The notes under the pieces: generated by a model
What the model was told of the DNA's origin: nothing
The model's input: only the letters and a program-made list of their open reading frames with translations
Database searches by the model: none
DNA from: Primula veris
Lineage: Eukaryota > Streptophyta > Magnoliopsida > Ericales > Primulaceae
Assembly: GCA_963682055.1 (NCBI GenBank)
Contig: OY821740.1
Location: 17,570,814 to 17,634,813 of the forward strand
Direction of reading: 5' to 3'
Length of the DNA: 64,000 nt
Program-made: the position numbers and the translations under genes
Shown: positions 35,465-47,039 of the stretch, piece after piece
How positions within the stretch are numbered: position 1 is the first letter of the stretch
Layout of the letters: the number at the start of each line of letters is the position of its first letter

Positions 35465-38080
35465 AAAGTATTGTGTATGTCTGTATTGCGTATTTCCGTA
35501 TTAAAAAACATGTATAAATTGTGTGTTGTGTATGCATGTATTAAATAACATATATAAAAAATGTATTGTGTATGCCCGTATTAAAAACATGTATAAATTA
35601 TATATTGTGTATGCTGAAAAAACTTTTAAAAAAGTCGGTAACAAAAAAAACCCAAAAAATTAGTAAAAAAACCCAAAAAATATCCAAAATCACAAAAAAA
35701 AATGAAAAAAATTCAAAAAAGTCGGGAACCCGAAAAAGGCCAAAAAATGGTTAAAAAAAGTAGTGTGTATGTCTGTATTGCGTATTCCCATATTAAAAAC
35801 ATGTATAAATTGTGTGTTGTGTATGTATGTATTAAATAACATGTATAAATAATGTATTGTGTATGCCCGTATTAAAAAACATGTATAAATTATGTATTGT
35901 GTATGCCTGTTTTAAAGAGCATGTATAAAAAGTATATTGTGTATGAATAATAAGAAAAAAAAACAAAAAAAATGGACAGTGTCAATTGATACATAATGTA
36001 TTGTGCATGACTGTATTAAAGAGCGTGTATAAATAATGTATTGTGTATACCTGTATTAAAAAGCATATATAAAATATGTATTGTGTATGCATGTATTAAA
36101 GAGCATGTATAAATAGTGTAATGTGTATGCCCGTATTAAAAAAACATGTATAAACCGTGTATTGTGTATGTTTGTATTAAATAGCATGTATAAATAATGT
36201 TTTGTGCATGCCTGTATTAAAAAATATATATAAACTGTGTATTGTGTATGCCTGTATTAAAGAGCATGTATAAAATATGTATTGTGTATGCATGTATTAA
36301 AAAGCATGTATAAATGGTGTATTATGTATATCCGTATTAAAAAAACATGTATAAACTGTGTATTGTGTATGTCTGTATTAAAAAGCATGCATAAATAATG
36401 TATTGTGTATGCCCGTATTAAAAAAACATGTATAAAAATTGTGTATTGTGTATGCCTGTATTAAAGAGCATGTATAAAATATGTATTATGTATGACTGTA
36501 TTAAAGAGCTTGTATAAAAAGTGTATTGTGTATGCATGTATTAAAAAACATGTATAACAATGTATTGTGTATGCCTGTATTGCGTATTCCCGTATTAAAA
36601 AATATGTATAAATTATGTGTTGTGTATGCATGTATTAAATAAAATGTATAAATAATGTATTGTGTATGCTCGTATTAAAAAACATGTATAAAATATGTAT
36701 TGTGTATGCATGTATTAAATAACATGTATAAAAAGTGTAGTGTATGAATAATAAGAAAAACACAAAAAATAGACAATGTCAATGGATACAGAATGTATTG
36801 TGTATGGCTATATTAAAGAGCGTGTATAAACAATGTATTGTGTATGCCTGTATTAAAAAACATGTATAAAATATGTATTGTGTATGCCTATATTAAAGAG
36901 CATGTATTAATAGTGTATTATGTATGTCCGTATTAAAAAACATGTATAAACCGTGTATTGTGTATGTCTCTATTAAAGAGCTTGTCTAAATAATGTATTG
37001 TGTATATCCGTATTAAAAAAATATGTATAAACTGTGTATTGTGTATGCCTATATTAAAGAGCATGCATAAAATATGTATTGTGTATGCATGTATTAAAGA
37101 GTATGTATAAATAGTGTATTGTGTATGTTCATATTAAAAAAATGTATAAACTGTGTATTGTGTATGTCTGTATTAAAGAGCATGTATAAATAATGTATTG
37201 TGTATGTCCGTATTAAAAAAACATGTATAAACTGTGTATTGTGTATGCCTGTATTAAAGAACATGTATAAAATATGTGCAATGTATAACAATGTATTGTG
37301 TATTCATGTATTGCGTATTCCCGTATTAAAAAACATGTATAAATTGTGTGTTGTGTATGCATGTATTAAATAACATGTATAAATAATGTATTGTGTATGC
37401 TCGTATTAAAAAATATGTATAAAATATGTATTGTGTATGCCTGTATTAAATAACATGTATAAAAAGTGTATTGTGTATGAATAATAAGAAAAACACAAAA
37501 AATAGACAGTGTTAATAGATACAGAATGTATTGTGTATGATTATATTAAAGAGTGTGTATAAACAATATATTGTGTATGCATGTATTAAAAAACATGTAT
37601 AAAATATGTATTGTGTATGCCTATATTAAAGAGCATGTATAAATAGTGTATTATGTATGTCCATATTAAAAAACAAGTATAAACTGTGTATTGTGTATGT
37701 CTCTATTAAAAAGCATGTCTAAATAATGTATTGTGTATGCTCGTATTAAAAAAATATGTATAAACTGTGTATTGTGTATGCCTGTATTAAAGAGCATGCA
37801 TAAAATATGTATTGTGTATGCGTGTATTAAAGAGTATGTATAAAAAGTGTATTGTGTATGTTCATATTAAAAAACATGTATAAACTGTGTATTGTGTATG
37901 TCTGTATTAAAGAGTATGTATAAATAATGTATTGTGTGTACCCGTATTAAAAAAAACATGTATAAACTGTGTATTGTGTATGTCCGTATTAAAAAAAACA
38001 TGTATAAACTGTGTATTGTGTATAAAATATGTATTGTGTATGACTGTATTAAAAAGCATGTATAAACACTATATTGACAA
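35465..38080 (+). repeat. 40-bp minisatellite, roughly 60 units, with higher-order structure
   Basis: The basic unit is about 40 bp (tgtattgtgtatgcctgta, then ttaaagagcatgtataaa), with units of 38-42 bp. A non-unit marker (gaataataagaaaaa ... acagtgtcaat) recurs at about 35943, 36747 and 37479. A second marker (tgtattgcgtattcc) recurs at about 35480, 35775, 36575 and 37305. These show a higher-order repeat of about 730-800 bp. A few further units are at 38320-38490. No gene. Confidence 0.95.
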
Positions 38081-38539
38081 GTTAATCGGCATTTTTCATA
38101 TCGAGTAATAGAATATGTCAACAACACATCACCTTTATCCAAATTCGGCCAAATATCACAAATTTTATCCACCAATTTTTCAAAACTTATATCGATTTAA
38201 ATTGCAATTATAACCATCTTAAAACTACCAACCGTGACAACATCTAGATTGCACATCATCAAAATATTGCCCATTGCACTACAAAACAACATAAAACAAA
38301 ACACACAAAAGTGTAAATAGATAAACAATGTATTGTGTATGCTTGTATTAAAAAAATGTGTATAAAAAATGTATTGTGTATGCCTGTATTAAAGAACATG
38401 TATAAAACATGTATTATGTATAACTATATTAAAAACATGTATAAAAAATGTATTGCATATGCATGTATTAAAAGAACATGTATAAAAGATGTTATTATTA
38501 AGTATATAAATTTAATTATAGTAATTTTTAAAAAATAAA

Positions 38540-38760
38540 AAAATATCTCGAAAATTGACGGATGAACGGGTGTATTGACGAGAAAATTGGCACATATTGC
38601 CTAGTGAATTGTTGAAGATGATGATCAAAATAACTGAAAATTGACGGATGAATTGATCGGAGAAGACAATAGCGAGACCTGTGAATTGATCGGAGAAGAA
38701 GATTGAACTCGGATATAGACATGTGAACTGATCGAAGAAGAAAATTGAACTATTTTTAAA
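38540..38760 (+). repeat. Short direct repeats beside the 40-bp array
   Basis: tgaattgatcggagaaga-type units occur three times (about 38648, 38682, 38726), together with two copies of aaaattgacggatgaa (38550, 38637). Confidence 0.7.
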
Positions 38761-38990
38761 GAAAAAAAAGAGATTTCTGTTTTTAAAGAAAGAGTAGAGA
38801 AAGAGAGCTCTGTTTTTAAAGAAGAAAAAGAGAGAGAGAGAGACCGTTTAAAAAATATAAGTGATTTAATATTTATAATTTTAATTAGTTGTATGTTTTG
38901 AGAATAAAGTGTTAGGGTATAATTTTTTGATAATTAGTTTAAAATAGTTGTATATTTTGGTAATTTTCCCTATAATCATATAGGTTTGGA

Positions 38991-41900
38991 TGCCCATCTA
39001 TGTTATCAGTACTAGGCTACTAGCAGTAAACTTGAAAAAAATAAGGAGTATATATTGCTATCCCTAATTGTTTAAACTCCATCCTAATTGTCTGAAATAA
39101 TGTAATTTTAATCATTAAAATTTTTATATCTAAGAATATTCTCAACAGTGTATTTAAATTGCCTCTTTATCTCAACAATGTATTTAAATTGATTCTTTAT
39201 CTCTATAGGTAGATATGTGAAAATATTTAGTTATCCATCAGCCTATTTTAGAGTCCTTTTTATCTTCAAAAAACTTAAAAATTTAGATATATTCAGATTT
39301 GCTATTAACATGTAGAGAGTCCATCTACATATATCTACATTTTTTTATTTGCTCAACTAGCAAATCAAACAGAAGTTCACGTTCTTTTCTTTCTCACTTT
39401 TTCATTTTTTTCTCTCTATCTAGACATATAATATTTTTTTCTCCTGTAAAATTTTTTTTTGTCTCTTCCGTGTGATCTCCTCTTCTCTCCATTAAAGATA
39501 AAATTTCTCATAAGGCCTACATCTCCTTATTACAAACAATCATATCATGTGCTAGTAGGTTTTTGAAACTCTAGTTTGATTATAGATATTTTGACTATTT
39601 GTCTTTATATAATCAAAACGTAGATACTTGTTAGAAGTTACTAATTTGTAAAGTTTTATATGTTTTTATCTTTAAAATCATAGTTTTATTTTTTGCGTTA
39701 TGTTTTTTTTACTATATTTTGGTGATAAGTTTAAAATAAAACACTTTTTTTTATCATAAAGTTAAGGTTATAAATGAGTCTAACATGTCTAAGTTGTTAT
39801 TTGACAGAAGAAAAATGTTTAAAATAGAAAAAAGCAAAAAAAAAAAGTTATTTTTGTTAATATGTATATATCAAATTTATATAGCATTGTTGTGCATCAT
39901 ATGAAAAAATATATATACAGAGTTCATAAAATTTGTATAGTCATATTTGGAGAAAAAATTAAAAGAGACTGTTGAAAATGCAGTGTCGAAATAAAAATTG
40001 TAAAAATTCCGTCATAGTTCTAACCATTAACTATTTGATTAACTTTTGAAAGTTTTTTTTTCCGGTAATCTAGATATTAAAATTTTACGGTTAAAAGTTT
40101 TTATTATAACCATTTATTTAGGAACGGAGGTAATGTATAAACAATAATGATATCACTCTTTGTAAAATTTTGTAATTACTCTTTTTATCTTTGTCTCATA
40201 GCTTAGTTTCGTTTCAGCGTCCCCTGTTTTAATGTCACCGGGGAATACATTCTCTCTTTCAATGACGTGTTTCCCCCTGTTCCGTTTCTCGATCCCAATC
40301 ACCTTATTGAATAAATATAAAAATATATCTTGCTTAACGTGTTTCCCGTCACCCATTTCTTGATTCCGATTTTCTGTTATTTTACAATTTACATGCAACT
40401 TTTTTCGTGAATTTTTGTTAGGACTATGGTACGGCTTCGCTTCCCTGCTTCAAAACTTTTTATCACATGAGAGAGTATGGATCAAATGAAACAATGGCAG
40501 ACAAGAGTAGGAAATGGGGGAAATCAGATACTTTTTTGATAATTTCAAAAGAGGTGAAGCAAAGCAATATTGCCCTTTGGACTTTTTTTTATATTTGCTT
40601 CTCCACTATTACAACTCCAGACTTCCACACCTTCGTGGAACGTAGTACAGTACTTACTTTTTACTTCAACTTGTATATTTACACCAAACCAACAACAGCT
40701 AGATAAAACTCGTCATTTGCCAAGAAAACGAAAAAAAATTACACAACACCGATATCACTCGTGCCTTGGGCTTGAGAGATCGGGTTCAGCTTCGGCTTCG
40801 GCTAGGCTCAGCCGCTCACTCACACTGTCACACATACCTTGATGGAGTAATTTATTTAATTTTCTATTTTTCTAGAAAAAGATTCCATGGGACCTGCAAC
40901 ATAAAAATAAAAACAAGAATAAGTCACGTGAAAAAGACACATTACCCAAGACCAAAAATAGGTGTAAGCAAGCATGCAAGCAAAGAACCAACAGATAAGC
41001 ATAGATGGAGGAAGTAGATGAAACAGAGTTGACCCCACGTGAGCTCATCACCGTTCAATACTCAATTGCGATCTACATGTTTTTTATTTCAAAAAATGAA
41101 AAATACATTACACAACTCATTGAAGAGAGTGTTTTTTTTTTTGTTTTTTTTTTGAAATTTCCTCTCCCTTCTAGATTAGTAGACTGCTGGGTAAATGACT
41201 CGGTGAGGACATGTAAATTCAATTTATACATACTACTCGTTTTTTGTTTGTTTTTTATGGACTGTTGTTATTAACCACAACAGTCTATTACTATAACAGT
41301 ACAATTTGAAGGGAAAACAAGAAAACTATTTTATAATTAAAGAGATTAATGGCTTAAGTAAATGCTTGATTTAATTTGAGAGTGATAAAAGATGGGACAG
41401 GCGTATGTTATGCACACATATATATATATATATATATGTGTGTGTCTTAATTAATCTGATTTCTGAACTTAATCTAGCCGGAAGGCTTAAAGCATAAAAT
41501 GGATTGAGTAATGCAATTATACTAATTTGTCAAACTTCAACCACTAAAGATTTCCATTAAATCTAAAAAAAAGTGGTTCCTTCAAAGATGTGCAATGCTT
41601 TGATGCTTTTAGAAGCAACTAATAGAATAAAGCAAATAAAAAAGAAAGAAAAAGAAAGGTTCGCTAGCCGACAAAAAAATAAGTAAACAAATGAGTAAGT
41701 AGGACTATCAAAAGAACAAAGTGATAAAGGATAATTTGGTCCACAATATCGATTTTCGTACATAATCTTAAATACGTGTGTATCAACCACTATTTTATAG
41801 AGAAAATGATCAATTAGTTTGGTCAAAAGTCCTAAATTCGTTAAATGACGACAGATATTTACTTAATGATTTCGTCGTGACAGATGCCCATCAGCTACTA

Positions 41901-42200
41901 CCAATACTAACATGATAACAGTTGCACAAAGAAACAATTTAGTATTGTCAATGGGGATGGGTAAAAAAAATCTGTAAACCTAATCCGTAACAGACCGGAA
42001 CGGGTTCAATGTTAAAAAAAAAATCAATCCGTCATGTTCAATCCGCTATAATTAACTTCCCGCAACTTATATTTTTCATATATATTTTTGATAAGTTCAC
42101 ATTCTTCATATGTACTACTTTTTAATTATTTAGTTTACTAAATTGTTACAAACAAAAATATAATAGACATATTTTATCTCTACAAACCCAAAAAATAGTT
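38991..42200. other. Intergenic, no gene seen
   Basis: AT-rich, with frames closed by frequent stops. A Stowaway-like end (taggaacggaggtaatgta) is at about 40117-40135. A palindromic (TA)n run (acacatatat ... atatgtgtgtg) is at about 41415-41446. Short frames near 40153-41274 show no recognisable domain and no codon structure. Confidence 0.5.
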
Positions 42201-42364
42201 AAAAATAGTTTTAAATTACAACAAAATCACAAAAAATTATTTAAAAAATCACAAAAATCACAAACTTTTTGTCAGTATAACATTTTTTATACCGAAAAGT
42301 GAATTTTTTTTTATACAAAAAGTGGTTTTTCCATTAAAATGTGTATTTTTTTAATCTAAATGAG

Positions 42365-43140
42365 CTGAAAGTCCATCTAATTCAGTCGAAAGTACATATA
42401 GTTCAGTCAAAATCGTATATAGTTCAATAAAAGTGCATATAGTTCAGTCGAAAGTTCATATAGTTAGTCCAAAGTTCAGCTGAAAGTGCATCTAGTTCCG
42501 TTGAAAGTGCATACAATTCAGTAAAAAAGTAAATATAGTTCGATAAAAGTGAGTATGCATATAGTTCGGCTAAAAGTGCATCTGGTTCAACTAAAAGTAC
42601 ATCTGATTCAGCTTAAAGTGCATATGGTTTTTCATTAAAATGTGCATTTTTTTAATCTAAATGAGCTGAAAGTCCATCTAGTTCAGTCGAAAGTACATAT
42701 AGTTCAGTTAAAATCGTATATAGTTCAATAAAAGTGCATATAGTTCAGTCGAAAGTTCATATAGTTAGTCCAAAATTCAGCTGAAAGTGCATCTAGTTCC
42801 GTTGAAAGTGCATACAATTCAGTAAAAAAATAAATATAGTTCAATAAAAATGAGTGCATATAGTTCGGCTAAAAGTACATCTGGTTCATCTAAAAGTACA
42901 TCTGATTCAGCTTAAAGTGCATATAGTTAAGTCAAAAGTGCATATAGTCTAGTCGAAAATGAATATAGTTCAATCGAAAGTGCATATAGTTCAATAAAAG
43001 TGCATATAGTTCTGTTAAAAATGCATCTGGTTCTGTTAAAAATGCATCTGATTCAGCTGAAAGTGCATCTAATTCAGTCGAAAGTATATAAAGTTCAATA
43101 AAAGTGCATATAGTTCAGCACAAAAAGTGCATATATTTTA
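42365..43140 (+). repeat. 21-bp minisatellite with a duplicated 300-bp block
   Basis: Unit about 21 bp (agttcagtcgaaagtgcata), roughly 35 copies with variants (ctggttc, tagttcaataaaa). The block starting at cattaaaatgtg-tattttt (42332) is repeated at 42635, giving a period of about 303 bp. Confidence 0.9.
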
Positions 43141-43159
43141 CTTTAAAGTTAAAAAAATT

Positions 43160-43240
43160 TGGGTGGATCCGAACCACCAACCTCTTGAACATCGGTGTTG
43201 GGTGCAAGCGTTCTTACCAATTTGATATTACGGATCTAAA
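43160..43240 (-). other. tRNA-like sequence (degenerate; T-arm and B box intact)
   Basis: On the minus strand a perfect T-arm is visible: 5-bp stem GGTGG/CCACC (43162-43178) with loop TTCGGAT, giving the B-box-like string GGTTCGGATCC. About 55 nt upstream, caaattggtaagaacgc resembles a weak A box. CTTG and CAAG about 20 nt apart could form an anticodon-arm stem. No 7-bp acceptor stem could be formed, so it is unlikely to be a functional tRNA. A tRNA-derived SINE head or decayed tRNA gene is more likely. Confidence 0.4.
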
Positions 43241-44533
43241 ATTAGTTACTAAAATTAGTTACTAAAATCAGTTTCTAAAAAGGCAATTCAAACTTTAACA
43301 AGCATTGAAATGAGTCAACGAGAGTTAAATACATAAAATTCATTTTTTGATGAAAAAGTGTTTTTATGAAAAAGCAGCTTTTTCGGTTTAAAAAATGGTA
43401 TATTGACAAAAAAAATATTTTTTATAATTTTTTAAAAAGTTTGTGATTTTTTTTATAATTTTATGTGATTTTTGTGATTTTTTATAATTTTTTATGATTT
43501 TTGTGATTTTTTTCATTTTTTGTTATTTTTGTTATTTTTTTTATAACTTTTTATGATTTTTTTTATTTAGGAGGGAGGGAGGGAGAAATATTTTTTTTTT
43601 TTTTATGAAATTAGATTTTTTTAAGTTTATATAGTATGAAAAAATGGTATATATGATAATGCAAATTATAATAGATACCTAGTGGAAATTAAAGTTCAAA
43701 AGTGGTACCTAATCCTAGAAAATAAAGGTATAAGTAAATTCGGTTATCTACCAAAAACAGAATTGTAAATATATGGGTTGTCCCTCGTGGTGAACTTTCC
43801 AATATAAGCGGATTATAAGGCAAAACTCGAGGCAACAAATAAGCATGATTTAAAGTGATCTAAAAATCATAAATTCTCAACCAGGCAGTTCAAACTCATT
43901 CAATTCAATTATGAAAAGTAACAGCATTAGTAAATGTTGAATACGGAACAGCAATCCTTAAAATGGAAAAGAATTTAATTACAAAAACAGATAAAAGAAT
44001 TAACTGTAAAGACCTTAAAACTCTAGCATGTCATATTTAAAAATAAATGTCAGCCGAGGAAATAATTAGTTAGATTCGTCATCTAATGTAAGAAACAAAA
44101 ATGTCATTTTCGAACCTTGCAACAATATATATATACAAAGAGTTAAAAATATAGCACCAAAATTCCAAACAAACACAATAACATATTGCCAACTTATAGA
44201 TGCACTCCTTTAAAAATAAAAAAAAAAACCAAGTGAATACTGAATACCTCACAGGCTCACTCACACCACAGGAATGCAAATAAAGGTTAAAGAAAAATCA
44301 TGTAAACCATAATGAAAGTACCAACATCACAAACTATATTGAAATTAAAGTACATTAATTTGGATGACTTATATTTCACTAACTAAATTACTTTAGGCCT
44401 TATCAAAGGTAAAAATCCTCTTATTGCTTCAGTATATTTGGAACTAGTGAATACTCAATTCAGCACACAGCACACATAAGAAAAAGCAAAAGGTAATGAT
44501 TTAATATAAAAGAAGTTCTTACCGGACACGTAT

Positions 44534-45976
44534 TCATCTCTGAAAAATGACCCGATCTGCCAACTCCATCAACGGCTTCAAACACTCCGGCGAAAATTTC
44601 CTTGCAAACAAATACGAATAATCTGACGAATTCGATACCCTCAGCTCACGTATCAAACTCTTATTAACCTCATCCTGCCCATACATATACGGATGCCCAC
44701 CTGTCGAACCAGTCCAATTAACACGCATAAGCGTATATTTTGTGCACCCGTCAGGGTCGACCATATTTAATAATGTTGGGAAATAATGCTCCTCTGCGTA
44801 ACAGGTGTCTGCGTCCAAACACGGTAATTTAAATTTATTCCATAATTTACGGTCCTTGACTACTGTCATCGCGTGCCTTCGGGTTAGTGTGAAAAACTGC
44901 GACCCGATCCGGAAATCGTCAAACTTGATTTCCGGAAGCATCACACGTGGACCACGTGCATCATACCTGCAGGCATGCATTTTCGGCCATTAACTACTTT
45001 ATCAGCAAAATTACACAACTTTATTGTGTGTTTCTTATAAGTATTAGACATAAACTAGAAAATTGAAAGCCACACTATTATCAGTAAAAAAAAATGACCT
45101 GAAGAGTGAAGATACCCAAATCTTAATTAGTGATAAGATATGCTACGCCACTAAATTAGCAAAGCTTCAGCCGGTAGCAAAACTTGATCAGTAATAACAC
45201 AATTTTGTATAACTCCAGCAAATAAATAAGTAATCTTTAACATGCCTAAACAATAATGTTAACAAAACAACTACTACTAAACTATCAATTCATACAAAAA
45301 TGTAAGGATATTAATTAATAAAAAGAAATACATACCTGTCCTGGAGCTGCGGCTCACCCGAGAGGATCTCAATGTAACTTAGCCGACTCGGCACCACCCG
45401 ACTCGCCTTGCTCCTCTTATTACTAAACAGCATTTTATGGGTATACTCAAAAGACCGTAGCGGCACACAGTGCTGCGACACGAGGGTAAAATAGTAATTC
45501 ATCGGATCGTCAAGCAACGCCGTCGCGAGCAGCCTCCTTGCCGCCGATATCAGCGTCGGCGTGCCTCTTTGTGTAGCTTTCGCCTCGATAAACCGTCCAG
45601 AAAACACACCTCCAGGGTTCGGAACAGCGCTGGACGGGTCCGCATGAACATAAATGTTAAACAGGGGAGTGGTTGGGTAATTGTTTGAAACTCTAGGGGT
45701 GTGTTGTGTGAAGTATTTTTCCCATAGAGGGGCAAAATAGAGCTCAGTGTGTGTTAAGAAAAGGAAAGCTATTTTGGGCTTTGGGTTGGTTGTGCCGAGG
45801 CGGGAGATGGGGCGGCGGTGTACGGAGGCGGTGCGGCGGAATAGGTTCAAATCGGAGAGTTCATCAGCGGGAGAGATTTGGGAGAGGGGAGATTTGAACC
45901 TGGGAGAGATGAAGAAGAATATTAGAGGGAGAGAGAAGATTAGTGAGAGGCAAAAGATTATTGGGGATGTTATCAT
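44534..45976 (-). CDS. GT14 family (Core-2/I-branching) glycosyltransferase, 2 exons, 357 aa
   Basis: Exon 1 is 45976-45336 and exon 2 is 44966-44534; donor GACAG|GTATGT and acceptor CTGCAG|GTATGA, joining as Asp-Arg-Tyr-Asp. Residues about 3-23 (TSPIIFCLSLIFSLPLIFFFI) form a signal anchor, expected for a type II Golgi membrane protein. KIAFLFLTHTELYFAPLWEKYF opens the catalytic domain; FNIYVHADPS, YYFTLVSQHCVPLRSF and GSQFFTLTRRHA are conserved blocks. DTCYAEEHYFPTLL precedes the WTGSTGGHP segment. Known: plant members resemble animal beta-1,6-N-acetylglucosaminyltransferases and rice BC10, and some GT14 proteins act on arabinogalactan. The actual sugar and acceptor here cannot be told. Length and ending (ADRVIFQR) are normal for the family. 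Confidence 0.93.
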
Positions 45977-45979
45977 GGT

Positions 45980-46830
45980 TAAAAAATTGAGTTTTTAGTG
46001 ATGAATTGAAGTGAAATTAGAGTTTGAATTGGGGGAAAATATTGGTTTTTAGTAGTTTGGGACTTGGGTAATGTGAGATTTGGGATATTGTGTTTGTTTA
46101 GGCAGAAAAGATTGGATCTTTGTTATCAATTGAGGTGACACCATAGCTTGAGTATGTATAGAATAAATATTGGATTTTTGTGATTAATTGAGATGAGATT
46201 ATGGCTTGAATGTATAAATACTGGATCTTTGTGATTAATTGAGGCAAGTGAGTTTTTGTTACAGATTTAAGGAAAGTTAGGATTTGGGTTAGTGGAAAAT
46301 ATTGGGTTTTTTGTGTGTATTTGGATGGAAAGATTGGATTTTGTTTTGTTTAATTTGAGTGAGGTTAAGGAATCAATGGGACAAGATTGTTTTTGTTTGT
46401 TTGTAAATGTTTTTTGAGAGATGGGTTTAGAGATTATAGAGGTGTATTAGGGGGAAAGTGAAGTGTAGATAGAAAGAATGGAGGTGAGTGAATGGTGATG
46501 GGTTGATATTGATGTGGACTATATTGATGGCGGGGATTTGGTGGCGGTTGTCGTGTCTGTTTTCCAATTTTTTAATTAAAAAAAAATTGGGGACTTTTTT
46601 TTAAATGTGTTTTATGTTATTTTAAGTACTTTTGGCAACTTGGGGGGCTATAGTGTTGTACACCACACACAACTGTGTAGATGTGGATCCTATGCGCACT
46701 TTAGGTATAGCCTTGAATGTTGAATCACCAAAGATGTCAAAGTTTGAAGAGAAATTGAAGTTTGATCCGTAGCATTAAAAATTCATGTATTTGAGTTTGT
46801 AACATTATACTGTAACGGTTAGTGAACTTT
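45980..46830. other. Upstream region of the GT14 gene, no other gene seen
   Basis: Contains short degenerate direct repeats on + (ttggatctttgtgattaattg, about 46105-46250). No domain-bearing frame. Confidence 0.4.
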
Positions 46831-46834
46831 TTAT

Positions 46835-47032
46835 GTTTCACTAAACTGTATTTCTCATTAAAATTTGTAATGCGTTCCAAAAAATATAGTTTCGTAAGAC
46901 TTTTTATCAATATTAAAAAATATAGTTACAATATTTAACACATTTTTTAATATTGATAAAAAGTCTTAACGAAACTATCTTTTTGGAAACGAAGGCACTA
47001 CAAATTTTAATGGGAAATACGGTTTAGTTTAA
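46835..47032. mobile_element. Near-perfect hairpin MITE, about 195 bp
   Basis: The left arm (ctgtatttctcattaaaatttg, cgttccaaaaaatatagtttcg, agactttttatcaatatta) is repeated inverted at 46945-47032 (taatattgataaaaagtct, cgaaactatctttttggaa, caaattttaatgggaaatac). The short loop is near 46917-46945. Non-coding. Confidence 0.85.
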
Positions 47033-47039
47033 AAAAATT

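Larger units (their letters stand above)
34390..38990. mobile_element. Repeat-built block with inverted ends (possible long-TIR transposon)
   Basis: Near the left edge (34410-34470) tcaaaacatacaact and caaaacatacga occur. Near the right edge (38890-38960) the reverse complements agttgtatgttttgag and gttgtatattttgg occur. CT-rich sequence lies inside the left end (34530-34555) and GA-rich sequence inside the right end (38760-38845). Between them are only minisatellites and about 250 bp of unique sequence (38080-38320). No transposase is visible. A non-autonomous long-TIR (MULE- or foldback-like) element is possible but unproven. Confidence 0.35.
42230..43620. mobile_element. Inverted-repeat element enclosing a 21-bp minisatellite and a tRNA-like sequence
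   Basis: The left arm (about 42230-42335: aaatcacaaaaatcacaaac, then tataccgaaaagtg, acaaaaagtggttttt) is matched in reverse complement by the right arm (about 43345-43520: aaagcagctttttcggttt, aagtttgtgattttt, ttttgtgatttttt). The interior is the 21-bp array plus a tRNA-like patch. No protein-coding frame. Possibly a long-TIR non-autonomous element related in style to the 34.4-39.0 kb block. Confidence 0.5.

Noticed and set aside
35465..38080. CRISPR-like array of regularly spaced repeats
   Set aside because: Units are contiguous with no unique spacers, and the context is a plant nuclear genome; it is a minisatellite.
40153..41274. Small genes in the 40-41 kb interval
   Set aside because: Overlapping short frames on both strands, low-complexity composition and no recognisable domains.
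43160..43240. Functional tRNA gene
   Set aside because: The T-arm is perfect, but I could not form an acceptor stem or a convincing D-arm; kept only as a tRNA-like sequence.
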